Source: Akebia trifoliata
Lineage: Eukaryota > Streptophyta > Magnoliopsida > Ranunculales > Lardizabalaceae
Length of the DNA: 64,000 bases
NCBI GenBank assembly: GCA_017979445.1
Contig: CM030718.1
Coordinates: forward strand, 23,369,021 to 23,433,020
Direction of reading: 5' to 3'
Below, in pieces: positions 1 through 11,761 of the stretch. The notes beneath the pieces are model-generated. The model made no database searches. It saw nothing but the letters and a program-made list of their open reading frames with translations, and was not told where the DNA came from. The stretch's first letter is position 1, and every line of letters starts with the position of its first letter. The translations under genes and the position numbers were made by a program.

Positions 1-692
1 CCTTACTTAGATAATAAGGAAAAGAGCCCTTACTAAATCCCATCCATCGTCAAAAATTCCTCGAGATTTGCAAATCAAGTCCTTATATTCAGACAAAACT
101 CGAGGTCTTAGTTTATGCATCTCAAGGTCTTTGTGTACGTTGGATGAGGCTTAAGGACTCACTTTCTCTCTCTCTCTCTCTCTCTAAAAAGCTGAATAGA
201 AATTCAGAAGAATGTACCCATAAATCTGTTATCAGTTGAGAAACTAACGATCATCATGTTTATAATTTCTTTTGATGATTGATTATCAAGTTCTAATTAA
301 AATAAATAAATCGAAATCAGAGAGAAAGAACCATATTGAAATTTGAAAACCATGGTCTGATCTTGAAACTTGGCATAATAACCCCAAATAAATTTAAAAG
401 ACAAGAAATAGAAACCAAAATGATACACAATTAACAATCAATTTGATCTCCAAATTACCCATTAAAGTAGCAGAAGGTCGTTATATTTAAAAAACACATA
501 TACATATATAAGAACAGAGGAAGATTCTAAGCTCCCCCAAAAGACTAAGAAGATCGACACCAACCATTTCCCAAACTTAAACTCAATCTCTAAACATGCT
601 TCCATCCCCAAAAGAGAGACAATTTCATTAAAAAGAAGGAAAGAAAGAAAGAAAGAGAAAAAAACAGAGACCCCTGCCTTCTACAACTTGAA
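1..692. other. 3' flank of gene A; no gene seen
   Basis: No coding region is visible. A CT microsatellite lies near 163-185. From about 186 to 690 the sequence is clearly related to 25985-26516 (beside gene C) and 55492-56013 (beside gene E). It is therefore the conserved downstream flank of the minus-strand small gene and moved with it during duplication. The 3' untranslated region probably lies in the last 100-200 bases before 693, but no poly(A) site can be fixed. Confidence 0.6.
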
Positions 693-1043
693 TTAAATCT
701 CTTTTACAGAACCCTCTGTGTGTAACTTACAGAAAAGGATATCGCCAAATTCATCATTAAGAACAACATCTGCCCAATTCAGAAAAATAGATTTGATTTG
801 GCCTTCTACGTTTTTGAGATTGTCGCTTGGAGTTGCAATAGAAGAATCAGATCTTCCCTTCATCATCTTCTTCTTCCCCAACCTCAGCCTTGCCTTAGAG
901 AATAAACCCATCATTGAGAGTAAAATTTTCTTGAAAATTTTAGCTTTGATTTGTCCTCTCTTTGGGGGAAACCTTACATTTCTATTTTTCAGAGGCTCGG
1001 ACTGAACTGCTCCATTAGACATTGAAATGGGTTTTGTAGACAT
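693..1043 (-). CDS. Small basic plant protein, copy A (116 aa), function unknown
   Basis: A single-exon gene for a 116-residue protein. The start chosen is the ATG at 1041-1043, because it begins the MSTKPIS motif shared by copies C and E. The open frame runs 27 codons further upstream, but that part is the pyrimidine-rich leader read as a Phe/Leu/Ser run. Visible parts: a Ser/Thr-rich N-terminus; a basic block FPPKRGQIKAKIFKK at residues 25-39; a hydrophobic stretch LLSMMGLF at 41-48; a Lys/Arg linker; an SDSS patch at 65-68; and a C-terminal block with LNWADVV at 88-94 and an acidic DEFGDIL. There is no signal peptide or convincing membrane helix. I do not recognise a named family. Coding is supported because five diverged copies keep this frame with in-frame indels. 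Its promoter region differs from its sisters, so expression is doubtful. Confidence 0.6.
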   Translation of the reverse strand: MSTKPISMSNGAVQSEPLKNRNVRFPPKRGQIKAKIFKKILLSMMGLFSKARLRLGKKKMMKGRSDSSIATPSDNLKNVEGQIKSIFLNWADVVLNDEFGDILFCKLHTEGSVKEI

Positions 1044-1252
1044 AATTAATAGAAGCTTAGTAAAGATGAAGAAGAAGAAGAAAGAGAGAGAAAATTTCAA
1101 AACTCCTGAACACCAAGAAGACAAGTCTTAGGCCGATCTTCTCACTCTCTTTAAAATTGAAATTGTTTGATTGATCAATAGTTGATTAAGGTTGAAAATA
1201 TCTGTGCCAATTCAATATTGGGTTGGTTAATTATATATAACTAGATTGTGGC
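1044..1252. other. Leader of gene A; sister-type promoter missing
   Basis: On the minus strand the first 90 bases are a CT-rich leader like that of copy E. Homology to the E and C upstream region stops near 1115-1130. The TATAAAT box that sits 100-130 bases upstream of the ATG in C and E is absent. A TATATAT run near 1224-1231 is the only candidate and lies in unrelated sequence. Confidence 0.45.
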
Positions 1253-1259
1253 ATGTGCA

Positions 1260-1670
1260 AACCATGGTTTCAAAACTAGGTTTGACATCTCATCTCGTCC
1301 ATGGACGAGACCGAGTTGTTTTGAATGATTCAACTCTTCTTGGAGAAGACAATCCATTTAACTTAGTTTACTTTATTTACTTTATCGATTTACATATTTT
1401 TAAATTAAAATAATTATAATTTTTTTTAATAAAATAAGATAAATTAGAAAATATTTAGTGATAAAATCATGTTTTATTTATACAATAAATATTTAAATTT
1501 AAAAAAATTATTTTAATCAAAATCAACAAAACCCTAGTTAACTTGGTCGAGTTTTATCTCGTGAGATGATGTGAATGCTAGGACAACATGTACATCTGTA
1601 TCGTTACTAAATGAGACCAAGACGACTCGAGCATGTCATCTCAATTTCCAAAGAGATTTAAAACCATGGT
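1260..1670. mobile_element. MITE-like element with ACCATGG ends
   Basis: The ends are inverted: ACCATGGTTTCAAAA on the left and TTTAAAACCATGGT on the right. Both are flanked by TGCAA-like bases, a possible target duplication. The second copy is in block X2 at about 32091-32540. There is no coding capacity. Confidence 0.5.
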
Positions 1671-1684
1671 GCAATCGCACATGG

Positions 1685-2830
1685 ATATAAAGGACTTATT
1701 TATAATCTAAAATATTAATTAAATGGTGGTTTTGAAGATTACATGATAAAAAAGATATTTTTATAATTTTGAAAACTAACCAACATGATTTTATAGACGT
1801 GCGATGACAATTTTTTTATTTTTTTATTATGGCTAAATGATCATGATTATATTAAGTTTAAATATTAAAATAAGGGTATTTTTGAAATCCAAATTTTTGT
1901 GTCAAACCACTTCTACTTCGCCTTCTCTAATTATAATAGTAACTAGAAGTTGACATGTGCAAACTCTCATGTATTTAAAGGGATTTATTTATAATTTAAA
2001 AATTATTTAAAAAGATGATTTTAAATATTATATGAATATTTTTATAATTTTAAAAATTAATCAATATAATTTCAGAGACGTGGGGATTGTCATTTTCTAG
2101 ATTTTTTTTTATTATAAAAAAAATCATAATTGTGGTGGTTGAGCTAAAACGAGAAAGTCCAGTGGGACCCACTACAAAGAAGGCTACAAAGGATCTGTGG
2201 ATAGAATAAAGTACCTGTTGTGTTGTCTCTTTTTCAATCAAGTTGCCAATCATTACTGGATCTACATGTGAAGTACGATGGAGACCAATTTTGTTGACGC
2301 AGTGAAAAAGCAATCTTATTGGAGGATTGCGAGAGGACACCAATCCAACCTTCATGATTTTCAATAAAAATAAAGAGTTACTATTGGCACTCCAACTTTT
2401 ACTAATTACATCCTATTTCTTAAATTATTGTGTAATTTTGAAATACCCCTCTACCTTTTCAATAAGTTGACATGCACCCTTTACTTCCTTACACGTATAA
2501 AGACAAACAATGGAGTTAATGAGAGATTTGATTTTTAATTAATGTGAATTGATAGCCAAATATCTGTCTAAGATATGAACCTTAAAAAGGCGAAACTACC
2601 CATTCTCCTTTTAGAGGTTACTAAAGTGATCATTTATACAAGAAAGTTGTTATTGACACCCAACTTCTAATTATTACATACCAATTTCTTAAATTATTTA
2701 TTGCACCCGAATGAAAGACTAAAACATACTCTTCAAACAGTACGAAGGTTGAACTCAAATTATAATTTCAATATTACAAAAATTTATAGCACTCAATTCA
2801 AATAGTTTCATTCATTGTCTACAATTATGA
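1685..2830. repeat. AT-rich region with imperfect direct repeats
   Basis: Two related stretches, about 1685-1830 and 1960-2110, each carry a TTATTTATAAT-type start and a GACAATTTTTTT/GTCATTTTCTAG-type end. Related sequence recurs near 10560-10700 and in block X2. I see no gene. Confidence 0.45.
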
Positions 2831-2834
2831 CTAG

Positions 2835-4443
2835 GCTGATATAAAAATCCTAGACACAAAAAATCAAAATCAAGGAAAAAACAAATTTGAGAGCTCCCAA
2901 TGGCACCCCAACTTTTACTTATTCTCAATCATATACTTATATTCTTTGTTTTTAATTGGGGTGTAGTAAGTACATGTTGGGGTGCCAAACTGCCAATCTC
3001 TCTTATACAATGTTGTATCATTGTCACCTAGGTCTGCAACTTGGTTCGGTTCAAGGTCAAATTTGAACCGATCCGACATAGGTCAGTTCCACTAAATAAG
3101 AATTAGAACCAAACCAAATTTCATTAGAACCAATCCAATCCAAATTGAATTAAAGTCGGTTTGATTCTACGGATTGCCAATATTCTATAAATTATAAGTA
3201 ATATTTTTTTAATGAAAAACAAACATAAAATTGCATACAATAAATCACAAATCTATCCATAAAAAGTCATTAGTTTATTCATAAAAAATCACTAATCTAT
3301 GTCCTAACTCCTAAAATAATTCATAATAATTATTATATACATGTATATTTATTTATTGCATAGGGGTTCCATTCTCGGTTTGGTTCGATTCTATACAAGC
3401 TTGATCCGAGGGCCAAACTAAATTAATCGATTCTCCATTTTCGTAATCCAGAACCAAACTGCAAGTTATTCCAAACCAAATCAAACCACCCAAAGCTATT
3501 CATTTGGTTCGGTTCTCAATTTGAGCTGAACCAAGTTGGCCGCCCCCTGCCCCCCCACCCACCCCCCCACCCACACCCACATTATCACCTATGTAATAAA
3601 TGATCTAAATATAAGTTATAGAAAGTATGTAAATATATTATACCTATAAAATTATATTTAAATTAATAAAATAATAAATATTAGATTTGGATTACACAGT
3701 TAAGATCTTTTTTTTTTTTTACTCAAATTTTTTTAAAAGTTTGAATTAAATTTTGGATAGTTAGAAATATAAATTGAGTTGACTCGACCAAGCCATATTT
3801 CCTTGGATAAGTCAATAAAACTATGTTGAATCAACCGATTTTTTGATAAAATAGTTAATTTTGAGTAACTTATATATATATATATATTAAAAAAACTTGA
3901 TCTCGTGACCAAGCATCTTCTAATCCACCTTAAAAAAATAATTATAATTATTTGGTTAAAAGTTACTCAAAATTATCTATTTTATAAAAATAAAAATAAA
4001 AATACACAAAATTGATTGATTCGACTGAATTTTATTGACTCATCCAAGAAAAGATGGCTTGATCAAGTCAACTCATTTCATATTTCTACCTAATCAAAAT
4101 TGAATTCAAAATTCCTGAATTTTTTAGGAAAAAAAATTAGATCTTTACCGTGTAATCCTAATATAATATATATTATTTTATTATTTTAAATATGCTCTTA
4201 TAGGTATAATATATTTACATATTTTCTATAACTTAATGTTTAGATGGTTCATTCCATAGGTGATAATGATACAACATTGTATAAGAGAGTTGCTATTGGC
4301 ATCCTAACATTTATTTATTACACCCAATTTAAAACAAAGAATATTAGTGTATGATTGAGAATAAGTAAAAGTTGGGGTGCCAATAGAAGTTTTCACATTT
4401 TTTTCTTGGATTTTGATTTTTGTATCTAGGATTTTATATGAGC
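2835..4443. mobile_element. Long foldback (inverted-repeat) element, copy 1
   Basis: The left arm (about 2835-3020 continued at 3582-3870) is the reverse complement of the right arm (about 3940-4443). Arms total about 450 bases. The ends read ATATAAAAATCCTAGA on the left and TCTAGGATTTTATAT on the right. The left arm is interrupted by a separate insertion at 3031-3581. The only central sequence is a short TA run. No transposase frame is present, so the element is non-autonomous. The same structure is in block X2 at about 34150-35882. Confidence 0.7.
3031..3581. mobile_element. hAT-like MITE nested in the foldback arm
   Basis: The insertion splits the left arm of the foldback element. It is flanked by near-identical copies of TTRTCACCTA (3021-3030 and 3582-3591), consistent with an 8-base target duplication. 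Its ends are inverted and rich in GGTTCGGTTC. The copy in block X2 (about 34352-34843) ends in TTGCACCCCT, the complement of an AGGGGTGCAA terminus. A C-rich tract at 3541-3580 is specific to copy 1. Confidence 0.6.
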
Positions 4444-4445
4444 TT

Positions 4446-5237
4446 ATGGCTACCTAAAAATGATCTTACCATTAGCACATCTTCATGGAACCACATTACT
4501 CCAATTCCCATGACACATGTATGTTACCACTTATGAGATTTGTGAAAATGCAGATCGTGGTAATCGTTTATCTATGAGGTGATATAATGGTTCATCATAC
4601 ATATTTCAAATATAAAGCTATATTTGAGTTAAGTCATTCTAAGCTTATAATTTCATGCAAATATTGACAATGAATCTAACTTTATATTATTTATCTGTCT
4701 TTCAACAAGATTGTTAGGTTGTGAGTTTTAATCTGACGAGTTGGATAAGTTCCTCTTTTGTAATCCTATAAATAACAATGTTTAGGATAATTTTACATAC
4801 GTAGGTTATTTTCTTGTTAAGAAGGACTACTTAGGTAAATAGTAAGATCTTGTGGAGCTTTTAAGCTTTAGATTGTGTACCTTAGCTCTTCATTGCAATT
4901 GTGATGAAACTTCTGAGGGCATTAATATTTTCTTTAATAACAAAATATTTTACCATCCATTAAATACAACAAAATCCTTAAAAACAAAATGTTGATTTTG
5001 ACACTCCTCCCAATTTTGATAAATAATTGAAATACCACCAAGTGTTTTCAAGGTGAATAACAAATATTAAGGAATGTTTGGGAAAAGGTTGAAATTTTTT
5101 TACTGACTTGAAGTCAAGATTTTTGGAAGAAAAATTCAGGTGATTTTGGGGTAAAGGTCTAAAATAAGGGTATTGAAATCATTCCATCAAGGACAAGGAA
5201 CATGTCATGAGGTTGAAAACAAGGGAATATCTCAAAA
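4446..5237. other. Intergenic, no feature recognised
   Basis: AT-rich single-copy-looking sequence without an open frame, inverted repeat or similarity to the duplicated blocks that I could see. Confidence 0.4.
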
Positions 5238-5412
5238 GCGTCATGATAAACTGACACGCTAAATCGTACACAGTTTGTATGCGGTTGATGTGGCAAGTGC
5301 ACAGAACCATCAATCTTTTTCTTGGGGATAAACAAGAAAAAAGATCTATGATTTTGTGCAGTTGCCACATCATCACCACGTACATTTAGCGCCTCATTTT
5401 ATCATTAGTCAA
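5238..5412. mobile_element. Small hairpin MITE
   Basis: A near-palindrome of about 175 bases. The left arm (TCATGATAAACTGACACGCT through GATGTGGCAA) pairs with the right arm (TTGCCACATCATCACCACG through TTATCATTAG). Both predicted minus-strand open frames here are just the two arms read through. Related cores (ATCTATGATTTT with a TTGTGTATCCCGAG motif) occur at 9945-10057, 20590-20720 and 49640-49800. Confidence 0.6.
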
Positions 5413-6189
5413 CTCAAAATTCAAAAAATTAAGAAGCATCAAACTTACCCAATCCATAACTGAAAGATAATGGAAATATAACACATCATGGAGTCTAGTT
5501 CCCCATCAGAAATTAATGGGCCTGTATTTCAGGCTGTGAACTAATACAATGCATCTTTTTTTCTTTTTAATATATTGTGGGTGTCCCCAACTTTCGGGGT
5601 GGGATTAATCCCACGGTCACACGCACTACCCCCTTTGAAAGTCCTACGTGCAACAGATTGAGTCAAGGGTCAACATGACCTTGGTGGATTGCCCCAACAA
5701 ATTCATAGTTTCATGGGGTTTTGAACAAAGCATTTAAAATTAAATCAAAGTACCCTTTTCTCTCTCTTTTCAGGCTTTACTAAATAAGACTATGTCTCCC
5801 CCCAACCTGCAAATCAGCCCCAAAAAGAAATTAGGGTTTTGGTCGAGAATGAAAGGATGAAAGACCCCCACATCATCCCTACCTTCCACTACATTATTTG
5901 TTTTTTTGTTTTTTCTTTCTGTGTTTTTTTCACTTAAATGGGCCGTGTTTGGAACGAAAACTTGTGACTACCAAATAAAATAATAAATAAAGAAGAAAAA
6001 AAGAGAAGCTTGTCATCTCAAGTGGGAGTGTTGGACAATGAAATTAAATTGACAGATCAAATGATAATTTGATGTGATGCAAGAACCAATCATCAACATC
6101 TAACGTTTTCTATAATAAAAACAGAAAACCCTTGGCCGTGTGGGCCAGACAGAGAGGGAGAATAATAGAAAATCCGTAAAAAAACAAAA
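5413..6189. other. Intergenic, no feature recognised
   Basis: Mixed AT-rich sequence with pyrimidine tracts. A short GTGGGATTAATCCCAC palindrome-like motif lies near 5600-5613. No gene or mobile-element ends were found. Confidence 0.4.
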
Positions 6190-7070
6190 TCGAGTGACAA
6201 TACCACAATTGTGGGTTCTAAGCCTTATCTTCAATCAATATTGATTTATGTTAATTAGTGAAATTTTTTACTAGTTTTATCATTGGAGATATTTCAAGGT
6301 CTTATTTGTTGTTGATTTACCCATACCTCCATTTTTAGGGTTTCTTTTGAAGAAAAACTATTGTTGTGGTGAATTTGTTTGGGGGCTAGAGATTAGTAGT
6401 ATTAAATTTAGTATTTTAAATTTAAAATACTTTAAATTTTTTGTATTTTTTAGATAACTATTAGCATGGGCGGAGTCGGGATTTTTCCCATGTGGGGGCA
6501 ACCAAAGGTAGAAAATATTTGGGCGGGATAAATAAGAGTGAAAAAAAAAAAATAGTTGTGGGGCAACTAAGAGTCAAAAAAAAATTGTGATGGCAATAGA
6601 GATAGATATTTTTTTATCTGCTGCTAAAATATGTTGTAATAGCTCACTAATCCATAGATTTTGGAAATTTTTGTGGGTACAAGTGCCCCCATTGTAAATC
6701 CGCCCCTGACCATTAGATATAAAAGATGTAAATTGACTCACATTCCAATATGGCTTTTGATTAATTTAAGAGCCGACCTTGTTATCCACTCTTTCTGAGT
6801 TTATATATTGATTCACATAGAAATCCATCGAATCAACTTTTGAGATTCCTCCTATATGTACTAACTTAGCAAGGAAAATGACACTGAGCTTGGTGCATGA
6901 AAAAAGTGAATGGGGAGAGAGAATTTCTTCCAATTTGTAATAACGCGTATTACCAATAATGTCAATATAATTCTTCCCCACAAGAAAAAGGAAAATGGTA
7001 GATTAAATTAACTTAGCCAACTTGAATGATTTCGATATAAAGATTCGATGATGATGGTGATATCTACCCA
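6190..7070. repeat. Segmental block S, copy 1
   Basis: Related to about 23640-24560, 28760-29660, 45170-45370 and 48770-48900. Shared landmarks are a CTTATCTTCAATCAATATTG start, a TTGTTGTGRTGAATTTGT motif, and a region with many GATGATGGTGAT units near the end. In complete cases a small-protein gene follows; here the broken copy F follows at 8.1 kb. Confidence 0.7.
6465..6708. mobile_element. hAT-like MITE with 8-base target duplication
   Basis: Inverted ends: CATGGGCGGAGTCGGG on the left, and a right end whose complement begins CAGGGGCGGA. Target duplication is ACTATTAG (6457-6464) against ACCATTAG (6709-6716), one mismatch. The paralogous S copy near 24186 reads straight through (AACTATTAGATATAAAA) and is the empty site. 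No coding capacity. Confidence 0.8.
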
Positions 7071-8079
7071 CCCATTGTTGATTTGAAAATATGTAACAAA
7101 AAGTCCTTTCTAAAAACATATGGACTCTTTAGTACTCTTTATTAAGTATAAACTAAAAAGGATTTTTAAAACAAAAATATTGTGACTATCCTTTCAATGA
7201 TTTTTGAGGTCTAAAGAAATATGTTTATTTGAAAATATTTTAGGTATTCCTATGTTTTAAAATTAATGACAAGTCCCTTGCTTATATTAATCTCTTACCG
7301 AACAATGAAAAAATATATGTAAATGAAAAAAAAAAAATTCTTATTTTCTCTTTCCAAAACTAGTAATCTTTAATTCACATTGATGATGAAGATGACTATA
7401 ACAAAGAGGATGAGTATGATCATTATCACCATCAAATTGATTTGATCTATGTATGTTAGATTTATTAAAATATATAAATAATTTTCAACAATTAGAACAT
7501 AATTATAAACTCGACTTGAATGTTCATCGAAATAATTCAACTCAAATATTAGCAAGTCAACTTACATACACTAGTCAAAAAAAAAATTATATTGAATTTA
7601 TAAATAACTTTTTTTAAATAAAAATATTTATTTTTTATTTTTCCCAAGAATATTAATATCCAAATTGATTTGGAAATGTGTATGATCATCAGCACCATCT
7701 AACTGATTTGATCTATGAATGTTAAATTTATTAAAATATATAAATAATTTTCAATAATTAAAACTTGACTTGAATGTTTATTGAATTCATTCAACTAAAA
7801 AATTAGCAAGTGGACTCACATGAGTCACATATAATTATATTGAATTTATGGATAATTTTTAATAAATAAAAATATCTATTTTTTATATTTTTAAAGAAAT
7901 ATTAATATCCAAATAAATTGGTCAAGTTTTTTTTATTTGACTCTCTATATTTTTGTATCAAGCTACATTGTAAAGTTGTTAAAAGGGTGTTTTTAGTATT
8001 TTTTTATTAAAAGAATCTTCAAAAGATCCTTAATTAGATAATATTTTATTGAGTCCTGATGATATAAATTACCAGGAAA
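7071..8079. repeat. AT-rich region with a 266-base direct repeat
   Basis: About 7415-7660 and 7681-7930 are diverged direct repeats. They share TATGATCAT, TGATTTGATCTATG, ATTAAAATATATAAATAATTTTCAA and an ATTAATATCCAAAT end. I see no gene; open frames here are low-complexity Ile/Leu runs. Confidence 0.55.
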
Positions 8080-8430
8080 AAAAATCGACACCAGCCCATT
8101 TCCCCAAACTTAAACCCCATTTCTCAATATCCTTTCGTCCCCAAAAGACAAACATTTTCATTAAAAAAAAAACAAAAAACAAAAAACAAAAAAACAGAGT
8201 AAACAAACACAGACCCCTTGTTAATCACATTTTTTTTTTCTTTTTTCTTTTTTCAGAGACTGAAGCAGAACTCCTACATTAGACATTGAAATCAGTTGAA
8301 AACCAACAAGAAGGACAATGTGAAGTTGAGAATTGAGGTCTGTGCCTCAGCATTTATACAAGTAATTTGGGGAAAGTTATATTTGTATGTTTGTTTTATT
8401 TATTTATTTATTTAGGAGGGATGGAATCAT
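8080..8430 (-). pseudogene. Small basic protein gene, relic F (A-type)
   Basis: This stretch aligns with genes C and E in order: the 3' flank (about 8083-8212), a short piece of N-terminal coding sequence corresponding to residues around MSN...LLQSLKK (about 8238-8290), and the upstream region with the TATAAAT box (near 8350). The start codon region is lost, and the PPKRGQIK block through the C-terminus is replaced by an A/T-rich simple tract. It cannot encode the protein. Confidence 0.65.
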
Positions 8431-8539
8431 GGAAAGTTCCTTGTAAAGTATTTAAAGTCACTCTGTTGAAAATTAATAAGCTACGTCCCATCAAACGAAT
8501 CTTATCAACATATAATAATTTTATAATTGTGGTTCACTA

Positions 8540-8960
8540 AGAAGGAAATTTTCTCTCTCCTGCCTATAGTGAAAAAAACGAAATTTCCTAATTAGATCAC
8601 CTTGTGGAATTCAAAGGCATGATCCAATACCATTGTTGTAGAGGACGAAATTCTATGAAGTTTAAAAAAAATATATTTTTTACCATTGAATTTTAATTTT
8701 AAATTTGGGTGCATGCTCAGTAGCCATTCATTTTCAACACCTTGGATCAAGCTCCAAAAGACTTTGGTTTTTTTTTACTATGAGTTTTTTAATGAAATTT
8801 AGAAGTTGAGGTGTTCGATTGCCAATATGATAATCCATTTGGGTCCCTTGACCTCAATCTTCTCTAATAAATCAATGCAAAATGATCAGAGTATCCTTTT
8901 CTTCAACCGTCCTTTTGATTTTTCTTCCCAAAGTGAAATCAGCAAGAAGATAATGAAATT
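8540..8960. repeat. Dispersed repeat K, reverse copy
   Basis: Carries the family signature in reverse: ATCACCTTGTGG, GTTGTAGAGGACGAAATTCTATGAA, CACCATTGAATTTTAATTTTAAATT-type sequence, then CACCTTGGATCAAGCTCCAAAA. Related to 28240-28560 and 58000-58260. The terminal CTTACTAA motif is not clear in this copy. Confidence 0.55.
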
Positions 8961-9024
8961 TTTTGATAAAAAAATTCTAGAATTTTCTACACGAGATTTG
9001 GATTATATTTGAAGACGAGTTAAA

Positions 9025-9400
9025 TTGAAAGGGTGCAAATTGGATTAGGCCAAATCGAGAATCGAACCGAACCATTGCACTTTGGATTGGGTTGGTTCGG
9101 TTCTCTCTCTCTCTCTCTCTAATGGCCCCCAATCCCCACACACTTCTTTGATTGAGTCCGACTAACCTTATTAAGTAAGGATTTCCCCCTCACTAAGGAT
9201 CTTTGGGCTCAACTTGTGGCATCCAAAAACATGATCCAAGGCTTCAAGGTTTTAGAGGATAAAATTTTGTAGACTTAAAAAAAAAATTTACTTTTCACCA
9301 TTAAATTTGCATGTTAAGTGTGAGAGTTAAAAAAATTACTTTTTTTATATGAGATTTAGACTATATTTGAATCAGAATTGAAGATATCTTAAATAGATCA
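9025..9400. repeat. hAT-like end fragment followed by repeat K fragment
   Basis: The first 95 bases (GGGTGCAAATTGGATTAGGCC, then GGTTGGTTCGGTT and a CT run) resemble the left end of the hAT-like element at 30291. From about 9150 the sequence matches repeat K in reverse (ACCTTATTAAGTAAGGATT through CACCATTAAATTTG). No gene. Confidence 0.45.
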
Positions 9401-9944
9401 AGATCAATTTACTATAAGGTGTAGAAGAATTTGAAGATTATTGGTTTTGGGAAGAAAAATGAAGGATTTTTAGTAGTGGATTGAAAATGAGGGTATTTAA
9501 CGTTATTTTATTTTTATTTTTATTATTATTCTAAAAAAAGAAGAAAAATACTTTCTGTCCTATGACATAATATGATTTTAAGACTTAGTAAAAACCGTTT
9601 TGCTCAAATAAATTACCAAATTAGCAAATCCAGCACACAACGACCCTCTTGATTTCATGGAAAAACTCATATCCAAAAAACGAAATTTAGAAAATAATTT
9701 ATTTTGGACTTACTAATTACTCATATCCAATTCTAGCTATCTCTTTCAGACTCCTTCTTGGTAGTCTTTCAACTCGACTATCTATTATTGCAATTTTACT
9801 ATGATTCATTTCAAATGAATATTAAATGTGTTACCTCCTGCAATGGCCTTGATTTTCTCCTCCTAGCCTCATATTTATGTGCAACGTTGCACATAAGGAG
9901 TTAGGAAAAAGAATAACAATAAATTGATATCCAACCATACACCC

Positions 9945-10057
9945 TTGACGTGACATGTTTTCTTCTCGAGATACACAACAGTATATATTTATGGGGATGT
10001 GCATTGTGTATTTCGAGAAAAATCTATGATTCTGACATATGCCATATCGGGGGGGGG
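9945..10057. mobile_element. Small hairpin MITE
   Basis: The arm TTGACGTGACATGTTTTCTTCTCGAGATACACAA-like sequence pairs with TTGTGTATTTCGAGAAAAATCTATGATTCTGACATATGCC-like sequence across a short TATATTTATGGGGATG loop. It is followed by a run of nine or more G. Same broad family as 20590-20720. Confidence 0.5.
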
Positions 10058-10705
10058 GGAGTCAGAAGCAGTTACATTCCTAATTGCCCGATTGAGGATT
10101 CACCTGTGCCAAGAGAGGCTACATCAAGGCCCATTACGACTAACAAAAATGTTTTCTATCAAAATGATGTAGAATCTTATTCTCGGATCACATTTATTTT
10201 CAATCCAAGTAGGGCCAAACATGAATGTAGTAGAGTTGACTTCAAACTTTGAAAAAGGCCAAATGGGGCCAATCTTAAAGGAACCAAAAAGAAAAAACAT
10301 ATCCAGGAAAGCATCAAGTACCTACGGTGTGTCATGTCCTTTAATGAGTGGGCCATCATTATCTCGATCTGTATAACGTGAGGTGAAAGCTTATATTCTT
10401 TATGAAATCTTGACCGAACAGTTGCGGAATCTTTTCCTCAATGGCTATTGGCCTATTAGGTCAAGCCAATTATTGTGTGCTAAGTAGGACATAAAAATCA
10501 CACATACATTCTATGCGTTCCAATTCAGTATTATATACCAAATCAGTATTAAGTTGGTTAATTATATATAACTAGAAGGTGACATGTGCAGAGTTACATT
10601 GATGAGAAGTGCTTATGTATAATCTAAAATATTAATTAAATGATAGTTTTGAAGATTACATGGTAGGAAAGATATTTTTATAATTTTAAAAGCTAACCAA
10701 CTCTT
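10058..10705. other. Unrecognised, more balanced-composition stretch
   Basis: From about 10060 to 10360 the base composition is less AT-rich than its neighbours, and short open frames exist on both strands (a 100-residue one on +, a 60-residue one on -). Neither has a recognisable domain, and I see no repeat of this part elsewhere in the window. It could be a decayed exon or single-copy spacer. From 10540 onward it joins repeat sequence also seen near 1220 and 32810. Confidence 0.35.
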
Positions 10706-11759
10706 GACTTTTTCGTTTTGAAGATGGGGCTAATCATGAGAGGAAAATATTAGAAGGAAAAATTAATTTTTGAAAAGGTAGGATTGGCAAAAGGATGGGA
10801 ATTGCTTTAACAGGAACAATCATTTTTCAGAAAAAAAAAATGTGTTATAAAATATCTGAAAAATTGCATTTTTGAGAAAAATCATTTTCCATATAGGCAA
10901 ACACAATCCCTAACGTTGTGTTTGGATTAAGAAAAATGGAGAGATGGGAAGGGATTAAGAGAAATGGAGAGATGGGAAGATAAAATAAATGAATCTCTCC
11001 ATTTCTCTCGCTTGAATTGTTAAGTGGAGAGAGAAGAGAAAAGGGTGAGTGTTCTTTCTATTCAAAAGTGGAGAGATTTGGAGAGAAATCCTTTAAAAAT
11101 AATTTATAATTTCGACTTTGCCTCTAGAAAGTGAAAAGATGATTTTCCTGTAATGTCTTCCTCTCTTGCCATCATTGAAGAGAGGAGAGCTTTATTTATA
11201 GAAGATACATTCCTCTTATGGGAGATTTACACAGTGTATACTTTCTATAAACATAATGTCAAAGAGAGAAAGTTTCCTTCTTACATAGATTTCTAGATAA
11301 ACATTCCTAACACAGAGATATCAAAGAGGGCACTCATATGGCAGCAACATCTAGGAGATCCTATAGTGCAGGATTCTTGTGATTACCTTCTATATAGAAC
11401 TCTTTTAAGACATTCTAAAATTTCAAAATTGTCCCAATTTCTCTTCTGTCAATCCAACCATGGTGTAGAGAAACTGAGTTTCTCTTCTTTCTCTTCTCTT
11501 CCCTTTATGGGTTTCTCTCTTCTCCTCTTCTCACCACTTCTATCATTAAGAGGATTTCTTTAACTGAAGCCAATGATAATTCAAATCAATTAGGTTAGAT
11601 TTCAACAATCCAGATTGAAGAAATTGAAAGTTAGATCTTGTAAACCAATATTTCCTCAAATAATTCCCAAAGAAGTCTAATAATTCCATAAAAGTAGCCA
11701 AAGGATCAGACAATAAGTTTTTACTAAAATTCAACCATCTTTAACCCATTAGTAGCTTA

Positions 11760-11761
11760 AC

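Larger units (their letters stand above)
1236..4440. repeat. Segmental duplication block X, copy 1
   Basis: This block is collinear with about 32070-35890. It contains, in order, an ACCATGG-ended inverted-repeat element, AT-rich repeats, and a long foldback element with a nested hAT-like insertion. Both copies share all of these, so the insertions predate the duplication. No gene is visible; the open frame on the minus strand near 2050-2364 has no features of a protein. Confidence 0.8.

Noticed and set aside
693..1124. Upstream extension of gene A (27 residues with a Phe-rich stretch) as a signal peptide
   Set aside because: This part is the CT-rich leader; sister genes C, D and E start at the conserved MSxKPIS Met and do not conserve the extension.
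10049..10058. G run as a G-quadruplex element
   Set aside because: A single G tract without three partner tracts nearby cannot be supported as a quadruplex.
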